Notes under the pieces: model-generated
Database searches by the model: none
Told to the model about the DNA's origin: nothing
Seen by the model: only the letters and a program-made list of their open reading frames with translations
Made by a program: the position numbers and the translations under genes
Assembly (NCBI GenBank): GCA_028706475.1
Contig: JAQWBI010000009.1
Coordinates: 1 to 58,007, forward strand
DNA from: Candidatus Cloacimonadota bacterium
GTDB taxonomy: Bacteria; Cloacimonadota; Cloacimonadia; Cloacimonadales; Cloacimonadaceae
DNA: 58,007 nucleotides
Reading direction: 5' to 3'
In this document: in pieces, positions 17,644-27,300 of the stretch
Layout: each line of letters opens with the position of its first letter
How positions within the stretch are numbered: position 1 is the stretch's first letter

Positions 17644-18281
17644 ACCCGGAAAAAAAGAGATTTGAAGACTATCTGATCAAGCTTGATCTACCTGATGTGC
17701 CCGTCTTGATGGGGAAGTTTGAATACTACCACAGTCTCCTGGTGGAGCACAACAAGGGGGTAAATCTGATCTCCCGGAAGATGTCGGTTAATAGCTATTG
17801 GATACAGCATTTTCTTGACAGTCTTCTAGCTATCCAATGTTTGGACTTTAGGGATAAAACCGTTTTGGACTTCGGTTCCGGCGGTGGTTTACCCGGGATT
17901 CCCATCAAGCTGGTAAGCCCGGATTGTGAACTTATCCTGCTAGATAGCATTGCTAAAAAGACCAAAGTACTAAATGACATTGTGGAAGCGCTATCTTTAC
18001 CCAGGACGAGAGTGGAGTGTGCCCGCTTGGAAGATTACGCATTTGTAGCACGGCGACCCAGCTTCGACATCATATTGTGCCGGGCGGTTGCGCTGAGCGA
18101 GCGTTATTATTCTCCGCTCAGACGGTTGTTGAAGCCATCCGGTCATCTGGTGATGTACAAATCGCGCTCTATGGATGATCTGGAGGGTATCCGCTACGAA
18201 AAGTTACTGCAGATAGAGGACGAAAGCTTGGGCTTGCGCAGATTGATACAGATTGCCCAGCGAGATCTGATGAAACGCTAA
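17640..18281 (+). CDS. rsmG: 16S rRNA (guanine527-N7)-methyltransferase RsmG (GidB)
   Basis: SAM-dependent enzyme that makes m7G527 in 16S rRNA. The 213-residue product has the SAM-binding DFGSGGGLPG (77-86), a following GIPIK, and the family's N-terminal helical region with NKGVNLISR. ATGA overlap with the upstream repeat-protein gene indicates coupling. Directly followed by parA and parB, the order commonly seen near chromosomal replication origins. Length is standard. Confidence 0.95.
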   Translation: MNPEKKRFEDYLIKLDLPDVPVLMGKFEYYHSLLVEHNKGVNLISRKMSVNSYWIQHFLDSLLAIQCLDFRDKTVLDFGSGGGLPGIPIKLVSPDCELILLDSIAKKTKVLNDIVEALSLPRTRVECARLEDYAFVARRPSFDIILCRAVALSERYYSPLRRLLKPSGHLVMYKSRSMDDLEGIRYEKLLQIEDESLGLRRLIQIAQRDLMKR

Positions 18282-18302
18282 AAGGATTGATAAAGATACT
18301 AT

Positions 18303-19067
18303 ATGGCAAAGATTATTACGATTGTGAACCAGAAAGGCGGTGTGGGAAAGACCACCACTACCGTGAACCTTGCTGCAGCCTTAGCTGTGCTGGAGAAACG
18401 CACCTTGCTCATAGACCTTGATCCGCAGGGCAACGCAACCAGTGGAGTCGGTATCGACAAAGACAAGGTGGAACTGCAGGTGTACGACGCCCTTATCGGA
18501 AGAGTGCCAATTACAGATTGCATCCTGCCTACCAGCACCCAAAACCTCTTTTGTGTACCGGGAAACATCAATCTCACCGGTGCTGAAATCGAACTGGTTC
18601 ACGAATTTGCCCGTGAACACAAGCTCAAAGAAGCCCTAAAACCTGTCTTGAACGACTGGGATTATATATTGATAGACTGTCCGCCTTCGCTGGGCCTGCT
18701 CACGGTGAATGCAATGACAGCCTCCAGCGATGTATTGGTACCCATTCAATGCGAATACTACGCTCTGGAAGGCGTCAGCCAATTGCTCACCACAATCCGC
18801 CTGATTCAAAAGAACCTGAATCCCGCCCTGAACATCATTGGCATCCTGCTTACAATGTTTGACAAACGCGTGAATCTGAGCATGCAGGTAGCCAAGGAAG
18901 TGCATCGCTATTTCAAGGAAAAAGTGTTTCGCAGTGTGATTCCGCGTAACATCAAGCTTACCGAAGCTCCAAGCTTTGGCAAACCCATCTTTCTATACGA
19001 TATCCGCTCGCCTGGTGCCATGAGTTACCTGAACCTGGCCAACGAAGTTATCGAGCGCAGCAAATGA
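18303..19067 (+). CDS. parA: Chromosome-partitioning ATPase ParA (Soj)
   Basis: Deviant Walker ATPase that binds DNA and moves ParB-bound origins. The 254-residue product has KGGVGKTT (11-18), the switch DLDPQGNATSG and the IDCPPSLG Walker B region. At this length, with no N-terminal DNA-binding extension, it is the chromosomal Soj type and not a plasmid type Ia ParA. It follows rsmG by 21 nt and precedes parB by 10 nt. Confidence 0.96.
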   Translation: MAKIITIVNQKGGVGKTTTTVNLAAALAVLEKRTLLIDLDPQGNATSGVGIDKDKVELQVYDALIGRVPITDCILPTSTQNLFCVPGNINLTGAEIELVHEFAREHKLKEALKPVLNDWDYILIDCPPSLGLLTVNAMTASSDVLVPIQCEYYALEGVSQLLTTIRLIQKNLNPALNIIGILLTMFDKRVNLSMQVAKEVHRYFKEKVFRSVIPRNIKLTEAPSFGKPIFLYDIRSPGAMSYLNLANEVIERSK

Positions 19068-19077
19068 AGAGGAAAAC

Positions 19078-19926
19078 ATGAATGAACGCCTTGGACGCGG
19101 CCTTTCGGCATTGATCCCAAACAACGATAAAACAGAGACTATATCTGCCGGAATAGGCACTCTGCCCATTGAGCGCATCCACCCCAATTGCTTTCAACCA
19201 CGCAAGAAGTTTGAACCCGCCAAACTGCAGGAATTGGCTAAATCCATCCTGGAAAATGGTATTATCCAACCCTTGATCGTTACCAAAAGTGAAGGCAGCG
19301 ATTACGAACTGATAGCCGGTGAACGCAGGTTGGAAGCGGCAAAGTTGGCAGGTTTGGACTCTGTTCCCGTGGTGATACGCTCAGTATCCAAAAAAGAGCA
19401 ATTGCAGATGGCGATCATTGAAAACATCCAGCGTGAAGACCTCGATCCCATCGAGGAAGCCCTCGCTTATCAGGCTCTTGCAGAAGACTTTGGCCTTACT
19501 CATTCCGAGATAGCTCAAGTGATGGCAAAAGAGAGAACCACCATCTCCAATAGTCTGCGTCTGCTAAAACTGCCCGAAGATGTGATCAATCTGGTTGCAT
19601 CCGAAAGCCTCAGCGCAGGGCATGCCCGAGCCGTCCTGGCAGTGGAACCGGATTATCAAAGCCAATTTGCGCAGTTTATCATCAAATACAAACTTACCGT
19701 AAGGCAAGCGGAAGAAAAGGCTAAAAGCTTCGTGCAGAGTATGTTGAACAAGAAAGAGACATCCTCCAAAACTGCTTTCACCCGAAGCCTGGAGCAAGAA
19801 CTGAGCTCGCTGTTTATGTTGAAAGTGAAAGTCACGCAAAGCAAAGACCGGGGAAAGATTACCCTGGAATACAAAAGCCCCGAAGAATTGGAAAGGCTTA
19901 CCAAACTATTGGATAAACTGAGGTAA
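19078..19926 (+). CDS. parB: Chromosome-partitioning protein ParB (Spo0J)
   Basis: CTPase clamp that loads at parS sites and recruits ParA and SMC. The 282-residue product opens RLGRGLSALIP and has the IRPNxFQPRKxF-like region (HPNCFQPRKKF), the CTP-binding AGERRLEAAKLAG, and IIENIQREDLDPIEEA before a helix-turn-helix. I did not see a canonical parS palindrome in the window by eye. It ends 2 nt before the next gene. Confidence 0.96.
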   Translation: MNERLGRGLSALIPNNDKTETISAGIGTLPIERIHPNCFQPRKKFEPAKLQELAKSILENGIIQPLIVTKSEGSDYELIAGERRLEAAKLAGLDSVPVVIRSVSKKEQLQMAIIENIQREDLDPIEEALAYQALAEDFGLTHSEIAQVMAKERTTISNSLRLLKLPEDVINLVASESLSAGHARAVLAVEPDYQSQFAQFIIKYKLTVRQAEEKAKSFVQSMLNKKETSSKTAFTRSLEQELSSLFMLKVKVTQSKDRGKITLEYKSPEELERLTKLLDKLR

Positions 19927-19928
19927 AT

Positions 19929-21002
19929 ATGCAAAAAGTAATTGTTACCGGTGGAGCCGGATTTATTGGTGCAAACTACATTCACTGCCTCTTTGAGGAT
20001 CCCGCCTTTGAAGGTAAGGTACTCAATATCGATGCGCTTACTTACGCCGGTAATCCCGAATCTCTGGCAGATTTGGATGCCCGCTACGGCGGAAACCGCT
20101 ATTTCTTTGAACAGGCCGATATCTGTGACGTTCCCCGCATTAACAAGATTTTTCAGGATTTTACTCCGGATACCATCGTGAATTTCGCGGCGGAATCTCA
20201 TGTAGACCGCTCCATCGACGGTCCTCTGCAGTTTGTGCAGACAAACGTGATGGGCACGGCCACTCTTTTGGTAGCCGCTTTGGACTTGTATAAAAACATG
20301 AGCGATGAAGCCAAAAAGAGCTTTCGCTTTCATCATGTTTCTACCGATGAAGTATATGGCTCCCTGGGCGATACCGGTATGTTTACCGAAGATACTCCCT
20401 ACGATCCCTCTTCTCCTTACTCCGCATCCAAAGCCGGTAGTGACCATCTGCTGAGGGCATGGCATCGGACATTTGGCTTGCCCGTAACGATCTCGAACTG
20501 CTCAAACAACTACGGCGCCTATCAATTTCCGGAAAAACTGATCCCGCTGATGATTCTGAACTGCCTGGCACACAAGCCACTGCCAGTATACGGCAAGGGT
20601 TTGAACGTGCGCGATTGGCTGTATGTAGCGGATCATTGTGAGGCTATCAATAGCATTATCCGCAAAGGAAAAACAGGCGAAACCTACAATATCGGCGGAC
20701 ACAACGAGATGAAAAACATCGATATCGTACATATCATCTGTGACCTGCTGGATGAGCTGGCGCCATCTGATACATTGAAAAGCTACAAAGAACTTATCAG
20801 CTATGTACAAGACCGTCCCGGTCACGACCTGCGTTATGCCATCGATGCCGGAAAGATCGAACGGGAACTGGGCTGGAAACCCCGTGAGACCTTCAAAACC
20901 GGAATCCGTAAAACTGTGACCTGGTATCTGCAGAATCAAGACTGGTGGAAACATATTCAGGATAAAAGCTATCAGCAACAGCGCCTGGGTATCATCAGAT
21001 AA
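19929..21002 (+). CDS. rfbB: dTDP-glucose 4,6-dehydratase
   Basis: Converts dTDP-glucose to dTDP-4-keto-6-deoxyglucose for deoxysugar (for example rhamnose) synthesis. The 357-residue product is an extended short-chain dehydrogenase: TGGAGFIG (7-14), STDEVYG (138-144) supplying the catalytic Thr-Asp-Glu, and YSASK (164-168). RfbA, RfbC and RfbD partners are not in the window, so it is isolated from its pathway. It follows parB by 2 nt and is probably co-transcribed. No clear terminator follows; repeat-rich DNA begins right after. Confidence 0.93.
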   Translation: MQKVIVTGGAGFIGANYIHCLFEDPAFEGKVLNIDALTYAGNPESLADLDARYGGNRYFFEQADICDVPRINKIFQDFTPDTIVNFAAESHVDRSIDGPLQFVQTNVMGTATLLVAALDLYKNMSDEAKKSFRFHHVSTDEVYGSLGDTGMFTEDTPYDPSSPYSASKAGSDHLLRAWHRTFGLPVTISNCSNNYGAYQFPEKLIPLMILNCLAHKPLPVYGKGLNVRDWLYVADHCEAINSIIRKGKTGETYNIGGHNEMKNIDIVHIICDLLDELAPSDTLKSYKELISYVQDRPGHDLRYAIDAGKIERELGWKPRETFKTGIRKTVTWYLQNQDWWKHIQDKSYQQQRLGIIR

Positions 21003-21020
21003 AGCTCACCCACTCCGTTA

Positions 21021-21050
21021 TGAACTTGGATAATGTAAATGGACTTACAT
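21021..21050 (+). repeat. Dispersed box repeat (solo copy)
   Basis: TGAACTTGGATAATGTAAAT followed by GGACTTACAT matches the end sequence of the 14888-15074 element and the copy at 38641. It lies 18 bp after the rfbB stop. As at 38641, a copy of the ~64-bp palindromic repeat follows downstream. Confidence 0.55.
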
Positions 21051-21065
21051 GAAAGCCCATAGGAT

Positions 21066-21297
21066 TCGACACGTCCCCTTCACCCCAAACCTTCGCTTTG
21101 CTTAGCTTTGGGGACCCCGGAAACCACCCCACAAAAACGCTTTGCATTTCCGTGGGGACCCCGGAAACCACCCCACAAAAACGCTTTGCATTTCCGTGGG
21201 GACCCCGGAAACCACCCCACAAAAACGCTTTGCATTTCCGTGGGGATCCCGGAAACCACCCCACAAAAACGCTTTGCATTTCCGTGGGGATCCCGGC
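21066..21297. repeat. Tandem array of a 44-bp unit
   Basis: Four near-perfect 44-bp units start at 21110, 21154, 21198 and 21242. A partial fifth is at 21286 and a degenerate first unit at about 21066. Units differ mainly by GGGGACCCC versus GGGGATCCC. Each unit contains CCACCCCAC, AAAAACGCTTTGCATTTCC and GTGGGG, so CCCCAC can pair with GTGGGG. The period is not a multiple of 3, so the frames open on both strands are a by-product of repetition. There are no spacers, so it is not a CRISPR array. It starts about 60 bp downstream of rfbB. Confidence 0.9.
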
Positions 21298-21334
21298 AAT
21301 CTGAACTTCCCCCCCCTTTTCCCTCAGGAGTACT

Positions 21335-21398
21335 GAAGCAGATATCATCGTGTTATCATCGAGTGACCACTGCTTTATAACGGCTTGATATCGGCTTC
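21335..21398 (+). repeat. 64-bp imperfect palindromic repeat, copy A
   Basis: Begins GAAGCAGATATCATCG and ends CGGCTTGATATCGGCTTC, around a centre GTTATCATCGAGTGACCACT. The two arms are imperfect reverse complements. It lies after the 44-bp array. The same family occurs at 30339, 38755, 47180 and 53719. Confidence 0.75.
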
Positions 21399-21500
21399 TG
21401 CACTACTTGGAATAGTACGCATAGTGTGGAAATAGAATCTTGCCCTTTATGAATATCCAGCTTAAGCATAGCAGAGGGCAGCTAGTAACAACCTTGGTGC

Positions 21501-21809
21501 ATGAACGAAAGAATAACAATTGTATGGAATGGTAAAGACAATAATGGCAATGTGTTTAGCTCGGTCATTACAGGCCTGGCTCCATGCACACAGTATTATG
21601 TAAGAGCTTATGCAACGGATGATTCTGGGATTACTACGTAGGGAGGTCTTGTATCTTTTAGCACTATCGATAATCAACCTCCCACTCCAGTGGCTATGCC
21701 AGCCAGTTCAATTACCACTACGGGATTCACCGCAAACTGGCCTGGCACCCTGCAACACGTTCTACTGCCGAATCCTTCGATGATCTGGTCTGTGAGAAAT
21801 GGGGGATAA
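21501..21809 (+). pseudogene. Decayed fibronectin type III domain gene fragment
   Basis: One frame through 21522-21809 encodes a recognisable fibronectin-III C-terminal half: ITGLAPCTQYYVRAYATDDS, then a TAG at the place where Tyr of the usual YG occurs, then GGLVSFSTI. A second domain start follows (PPTPVAMPASSITTTGFTAN). It has no signal peptide and ends at TAA 21807. It is therefore a 5'- and 3'-truncated remnant of a surface protein. A related domain is intact in the lipoprotein at 54256. Confidence 0.6.
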
Positions 21810-21812
21810 TTC

Positions 21813-21841
21813 TTGACAAACAGATGCAGATACCTTATGCT
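21813..21841 (+). promoter_or_regulatory. Probable promoter of the PreT-PreA-like gene
   Basis: TTGACA (21813-21818), a 17-bp spacer and TATGCT (21836-21841) lie 40 bp upstream of the ATG at 21882. GGGAGA (21871-21876) is the ribosome site. The preceding DNA is a pseudogene, so a dedicated promoter is expected here. Confidence 0.5.
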
Positions 21842-21881
21842 TACCTTATAATGTAATTGTTTGTATTCAAGGGAGATAGAT

Positions 21882-24332
21882 ATGTATTTATCCGATGCAC
21901 AACTGATGAGCGAAATCCGGCGCTGCGAATATTGCGCCACCAAACCCTGTAAAACAGCCTGTCCCTGCGACTGCTCTCCGGCAGATTTCATGATGGCTGC
22001 TTCTGGCGGAACAAAGTCCGACTTCAAGCGCGCTGCCGGCATCATCCTGGCATCCAATCCTTTGGGCGGGATTTGCGGTGATGTTTGCCCAGATCACCAT
22101 TGTGTAGCGGCATGCTCCCGCGAGAAATTCGATACGCCCATCCAGATTCCCGCTGTACAAGCCACCATCATCAAAAAGGCCCGTGAATTGGGTGCAAATC
22201 CTGAGTTCATTTTGCCTCAGGAGAAGGGGATCAGGATCGCTATTATCGGCGGAGGTCCTGCCGGGATAGGAACCGCAGTCAGCTTGCGACAATTGGGCTA
22301 TTCTCCGGAGATCTTTGATGCGGACAAGTTGGGCGGCCAGGCGGCTCTGATCCCTCCCGGAAGGTTGGATAGAGGTATGCTCATGGCAGATCTGATGTGG
22401 GTTAGTGAAGCTTTCAATATCGTACATCATCAGCAAAGCGTAGCCGATCCCAAAGCACTGTTTGAACAGGGCTACGCGGCAGTGGTAGTAGCCGGAGGGT
22501 TGAACGATCCCATCCGTCTGAACATCCCCGGTGATGAAAAAGCGATCTATGGCATGGACATCCTGAAACAACCCGGATGTTTCCTGTTTAAAGGCAAAAA
22601 GGTAGCTCTAGTGGGCGGAGCCATTGCAGCGGATCAAGCCCTCACTATCGCTCAGGCCGGAGCTGCACATGTGGAGATGATCACATTGGAAACCTTTGCC
22701 GAGATGCCACTAACAAAAGACGAAAAAGAAATTCTGATAGAGAATGGCGTACTTTTCAGCCATCGCACCCGTATTTCCGAGATTGTGAACGAGGGAGAAC
22801 GTACGGTGGGGATCAAAGTACGTCCAGTGGTTTTACCCCCCGGCCAAAGCTTTCATCCCTCTCGCATCAAGGATGAAGAAGGTTCTTCCGAGCAATTTCG
22901 GAAATTCGACATGGTGATCATCGCTGTGGGTAACCGCCCCGCTTTCAGGATAGAAGGCAAAGGCATCTACAGCTCCGGTGACATGGTAAATGGCCCCAGC
23001 ACAGTGGTGGAAGCGGTAGCTGCGGGGAAAAACACTGCTTTCAAGATTGATGCGGATCTGCGCAAGGCGGGGGACTATATTGAGCCAGGAAAAGCTACTA
23101 AGAGCACATATGTGGTTCCCGGTTGGAACAAGCTCCCCGTGCCGCTACAGACAGATTTCTTTGGGCGCAAAATGCGTTCTCCTTTCATCCTCTCCGCTGC
23201 TCCTCCTTCCGATGGTTACGAGCAGATGAAGAGCGCTTATGAAGCAGGCTGGGCGGGGGGCATCATGAAGACCAGTTTCGACAATCTGGATATTCACATA
23301 CCCAGCGAGTATATGTTTGTTTGGGGCGACAAAGGGAAGACCTTCGCCAATTGCGATAATGTGTCCGAACATCCCATCGACAGAGTGTGCGAAGAAGTGG
23401 CGCGGCTTGTCAAAGAATACCCAGATAGGCTCACAATGGCCTCAACGGGAGGACCTGTTACCGGGCACGATGAAAGCGACAAAGCGGGTTGGCAATCCAA
23501 CACCAAAAAGTTGGAAACCGCAGGCGCAATGGGCATAGAGTATTCATTATCCTGCCCTCAGGGTGGTGACGGTACTCAAGGCGACATCGTAGCGCAAGAT
23601 CCGGCTCTTACTGCCAAGATCATCGATTGGGTGATGCAAATATCCGATCCGGAGATTCCCAAACTCTTTAAGCTAACCGGAGCCGTTACAGCCATCTATC
23701 CCATCATCAGCGCGGTAAAGGAAGTGTTTGACCGCTATCCGGAAAAGAAAGCAGGCGTAACCTTGGCGAACACCTTCCCTTCCCTCGGTTTCCGTAATGG
23801 GCAAGGGAAATGGGATGACGGCATCATCGTGGGTATGAGCGGCGAAGGGGTATTGCCCATCAGCTATCTTAGCCTTGCCAGAGCCGGCAGCATGGGAGTA
23901 TTCATTTCCGGAAACGGTGGTGCAATGAATCATCATGATGCGGCGAATTTCCTGGCTCTGGGAGTGGGGAATGTGCAGTTTTGCACTTTGCCGGAACGCT
24001 ATGGTTACACAATCATCGATGAACTGGAGAGCGGACTGAGTCACTTGCTCCAGGAACGTGGCATCAAGAGCGTGAGCGAGTTAATCGGCATAGCGCAACC
24101 CAAACCGATTAGGGATTTTATGGAGATCAAACCGAAGTACAAACACAGTTCGCTGAGGGACAAAGAACTCTGTGTGCAGTGCGGCAATTGTACCCGCTGT
24201 CCTTACCAGGCCATCAGTCTGGATGATGAGGGTTATCCCACAGTAGATGAAGAGAAATGCATGGGCTGCAGCCTGTGCGTACAGCTTTGCTGGACAAATG
24301 CCCTGGAGATGAGAGATAATCAACCCAAATAA
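21882..24332 (+). CDS. Fused PreT-PreA-like dihydropyrimidine dehydrogenase
   Basis: The 816-residue product has the order of the eukaryotic enzyme in a compact form. A Cys-rich N-terminal FeS domain comes first (Cys15, 18, 23, 27, 29, 31, 65, 69, 74, 78). Next are an FAD domain (IGGGPAGIG, 122-130), an NAD(P)H domain with VALVGG (~240), an FMN barrel from ~395 and two C-terminal [4Fe-4S] motifs (CVQCGNCTRC, CMGCSLCVQLC). E. coli keeps PreT and PreA separate. The active-site loop LSCPQGGDGTQGDIVAQD has no Cys at the place of mammalian Cys671; as I recall E. coli PreA also differs there, so uracil/thymine as substrate is not assured. Start at ATG 21882, after GGGAGA. No pyrimidine-catabolism neighbours are seen. 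Confidence 0.8.
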   Translation: MYLSDAQLMSEIRRCEYCATKPCKTACPCDCSPADFMMAASGGTKSDFKRAAGIILASNPLGGICGDVCPDHHCVAACSREKFDTPIQIPAVQATIIKKARELGANPEFILPQEKGIRIAIIGGGPAGIGTAVSLRQLGYSPEIFDADKLGGQAALIPPGRLDRGMLMADLMWVSEAFNIVHHQQSVADPKALFEQGYAAVVVAGGLNDPIRLNIPGDEKAIYGMDILKQPGCFLFKGKKVALVGGAIAADQALTIAQAGAAHVEMITLETFAEMPLTKDEKEILIENGVLFSHRTRISEIVNEGERTVGIKVRPVVLPPGQSFHPSRIKDEEGSSEQFRKFDMVIIAVGNRPAFRIEGKGIYSSGDMVNGPSTVVEAVAAGKNTAFKIDADLRKAGDYIEPGKATKSTYVVPGWNKLPVPLQTDFFGRKMRSPFILSAAPPSDGYEQMKSAYEAGWAGGIMKTSFDNLDIHIPSEYMFVWGDKGKTFANCDNVSEHPIDRVCEEVARLVKEYPDRLTMASTGGPVTGHDESDKAGWQSNTKKLETAGAMGIEYSLSCPQGGDGTQGDIVAQDPALTAKIIDWVMQISDPEIPKLFKLTGAVTAIYPIISAVKEVFDRYPEKKAGVTLANTFPSLGFRNGQGKWDDGIIVGMSGEGVLPISYLSLARAGSMGVFISGNGGAMNHHDAANFLALGVGNVQFCTLPERYGYTIIDELESGLSHLLQERGIKSVSELIGIAQPKPIRDFMEIKPKYKHSSLRDKELCVQCGNCTRCPYQAISLDDEGYPTVDEEKCMGCSLCVQLCWTNALEMRDNQPK

Positions 24333-24355
24333 AAAAACCCGTCGTGAAAGACGGG
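24331..24355 (-). terminator. Terminator between convergent redox genes
   Basis: CCCGTC and GACGGG flank a 6-nt loop. Read on the minus strand the hairpin is followed by seven T residues, so it is a good terminator for the minus-strand hydrogenase-like operon. Read on the plus strand it has a short ATTTG tail and may also serve the gene ending at 24332. Confidence 0.8.
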
Positions 24356-24379
24356 ATTTGTAATATATCTTAGTGTTAT

Positions 24380-27300
24380 CTAGAAGCTTACGGGGTTCTT
24401 TCTCATCTCGTACAATCTGCTGATCTCCAGCTCCAGAGGGCTGTTTGCGGATACAGCAACCTCATTCAGATCTGCCTTATCTACTCCACTAAAGCTATGT
24501 GGGGTGTATCCTTGCAGCTCTTTTATCAGTTCTTCTGCAAGATTGTTCCAATACGGGATATCTGCTGTTGCAGGAGAGATGAGTCCTGTGCTGTAAAACA
24601 GCCGTGAGAGCTCGCCAAACAGAGATGATCTGAGAGGATTCTGGAACAGTGTGAGCTTGCCTCCATCACCGATAGCATGCGCTTCCAGCTCCAGATAACT
24701 GGGTTCGGGAAGGATCAACTGGCAATCGCAAGCTTCAGCTTTATATGATGTTACACACACCTTGAACTTGGCATCTGCAGATGAAGCAGAGCCGAAGCTG
24801 ATACTGAAATCAAGCGAACCTTCAGAAATTGGACGAGGATTAAGCGCCACAAATCCGCTGTGATTCATGTAATCCGTAGTATGCATAACATTCTTTTGAC
24901 CAGCAAGATTCCACAACTCTCCGGCAAGGCCCTCTGGAATGCGGTTCTGGTTGTAGATAAACAGGCGCCCGGCCTTGGCTTCCAGCTTGCTCAGATCGGG
25001 ATAACTCTCATCTGCAAACTTTGTAAAAGCGTCATCTTTCGGCATTGCAACCAGGATCAGCTTTTCCCCTTTCATCTGCTGCAAACGGAGCATACTAAGT
25101 AGAGTGCGGTTTAAACTCCCTACCAGTACATACTCATTGAAATCTGCTAGGCGTTCAAGTGGATTAACCTTCGGGCTGATATCCAGATACCTGTCGCTAA
25201 ATGCTCTGTAACTTGCGTCCGCACTTAGTTCACAATTCAAGGCATTGGCTATTCTACTGGCCACCAACATTTCTTCCAGACTGATGTGAGGGCTAATTTC
25301 CACACTGCTGCTTCGCGATACTTTTAGTGCGCTTTGCATCAGATCCAAGGCCTCGCCCCAGCTGATCTGACTGTATTCGCCATTCTTTAGCATCAGAGGA
25401 TTCTGAAGTTTGTTCTGGATGGCCTGCCAACCAAAGCGCCCCTTGAAACAGAGGTTTTTGCCATTGAATCCGGCTTCATCTGGAGTGGTGATACGCGCTA
25501 CTTCCCTAGCCTGGATTTCTACTGAAATATCACAGCCCACACCACACAAAGCGCAGTTTTGCCTAATCTTATCTTTCGGAGCTGGATTCATTTTATAGTG
25601 CAGATTACGCTCCACCAGCGCTCCCACGGGACATACTTCGATGCATTTCCCGCAGCTCATGCAATTGGTCTGAGTTAAAGACTCTCCAAATTCAGGTGCC
25701 ATCACGACTGTGAAGCCTCTGTATATGAAGCCCAGAACGCTTGCGCCCTGGATATCAGAGCAGGTACGCATACAGCGGGCACAATTGATACACTTGTTGG
25801 CATCACGAATGATGTAAGGATGGCTGTAGTCAATAGGATGGCGGGATATTCCACCCATAAAGCGATCTGGATCTATCTCGTATTCGGAACAGTATTTTCT
25901 GAGGGAGCATTGAGTGTTTACCTGACAACCACATTCGATGCAACGTGCAGCTTCTGCTCTGGCTTGAGTCTCGCTGAAGCCGGTTTCTACTTCGTTAAAA
26001 GTGCTCTGAGCCAGCTCCAAAGGGATCTCCGGCATCTTCTCACGGATTTTCTTCTTGAATCCTTCGTATTCCTTGTAGGATACATCCTGCACGCGTTTTG
26101 CCTTTTTGGAGTCAAAGACAAATCTCGCTTTTGGCAACTCTCCTTTCAGCAGGTATTCGCTGATGGCTTCGGCTGCTATACGACCATCCGCAATCGCTTC
26201 GATGGCAGTAGCTGCTCCGCGCTGGAAATCTCCTCCAGCAAAGATGTTTGCTACTCCGCTGTACATGGTGTGATCATCCACGATTGCAGTCTGCCAGCGG
26301 GAAATGGGGAATTTTTTGCCTTCCACTTCGTTTTCGGGCATGGTAAAGGGGCTTACATCCGGTACTTGTGAGATGGCGGCGATAATGCTGTCATAGACCT
26401 CTGTGAAGTATTCACCGGTAGGTTCTGGCCTTCTTCTGCCACTTTTGTCGGGCTCGCCCAAGCGCATCTTTTCGATCTTAACTTTTTTTAGAGTGCCATT
26501 CTCCCCCAGATACTCCACGGGATTACAGAGGAAGTGGAAATGCACTCCCTCGTGTTTCGCAGCTTCGATCTCGAAAGGCTCGGCAGGCATTTCTTCCTTG
26601 CTGCGACGATAGATTACAGTTACATCGCATCCCAATCTGATAGACGTGCGGGCGCAATCGATGGCAGTGTTTCCTCCTCCTACGATAGCAACCTTCTTGC
26701 CTATAGCATAGGTATTGCCCTTGGCATGCGCTTTCAGAAAATCCACTCCCAGATAGCAACCGTGCAAGTCGCTTCCGGGCACGGGCATCGCCACGGCATT
26801 CTGTGCACCAACAGCCAGATACACGGCATCGTAATCCCGGCTAAGGCTTTGCAGATCAAGCTCTTTACCCAGTGCTTTACTGTAATGGATTTTCATGCCT
26901 CCGCTGCACATCATGGCGATTTCTTCGTCCAAGACCTTTTTGGGCAGGCGGTATTCGGGGATGCCAAAACGCAACCAACCACCGCAAGCATCTTCCGCCT
27001 CATACAAATCTACAGTAAAGCCTTCAAAGCTAAGATAGTAGCCGCAAGTAAGGCCGCTTGGCCCACCGCCGATGATGGCCACTCTTTTCCCGTTGTCGCT
27101 TTTTCGTTCCGGAACGTACTGCCAGTAGTCTTTCAGGTCTTCATCCGCAGCAAAGCGTTTCAACTGTCTGATAGCGATAGGTTCATCCACTATCTGCCGG
27201 CGGCATTCCGCTTCGCAAAAGGCGGGACACACTCTGCCGATGCTTAATGGCATGGGAAGGGTATCTTTGATTACTTTCACCGCTTCGTGGTATTTGCCGT

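Noticed and set aside
18303-21002. parS site
   Set aside because: No TGTTTCACGTGAAACA-like palindrome was seen in the scan; the isolated CACGTG matches at ~41732 and ~44337 lack flanking arms.
21066-21297. CRISPR array
   Set aside because: Units are contiguous with no unique spacers and no cas genes are nearby.
21066-21380. Several frames open through the 44-bp array on both strands
   Set aside because: A 44-bp period rotates frames, so any frame without a stop in the unit stays open; this is not evidence of coding.
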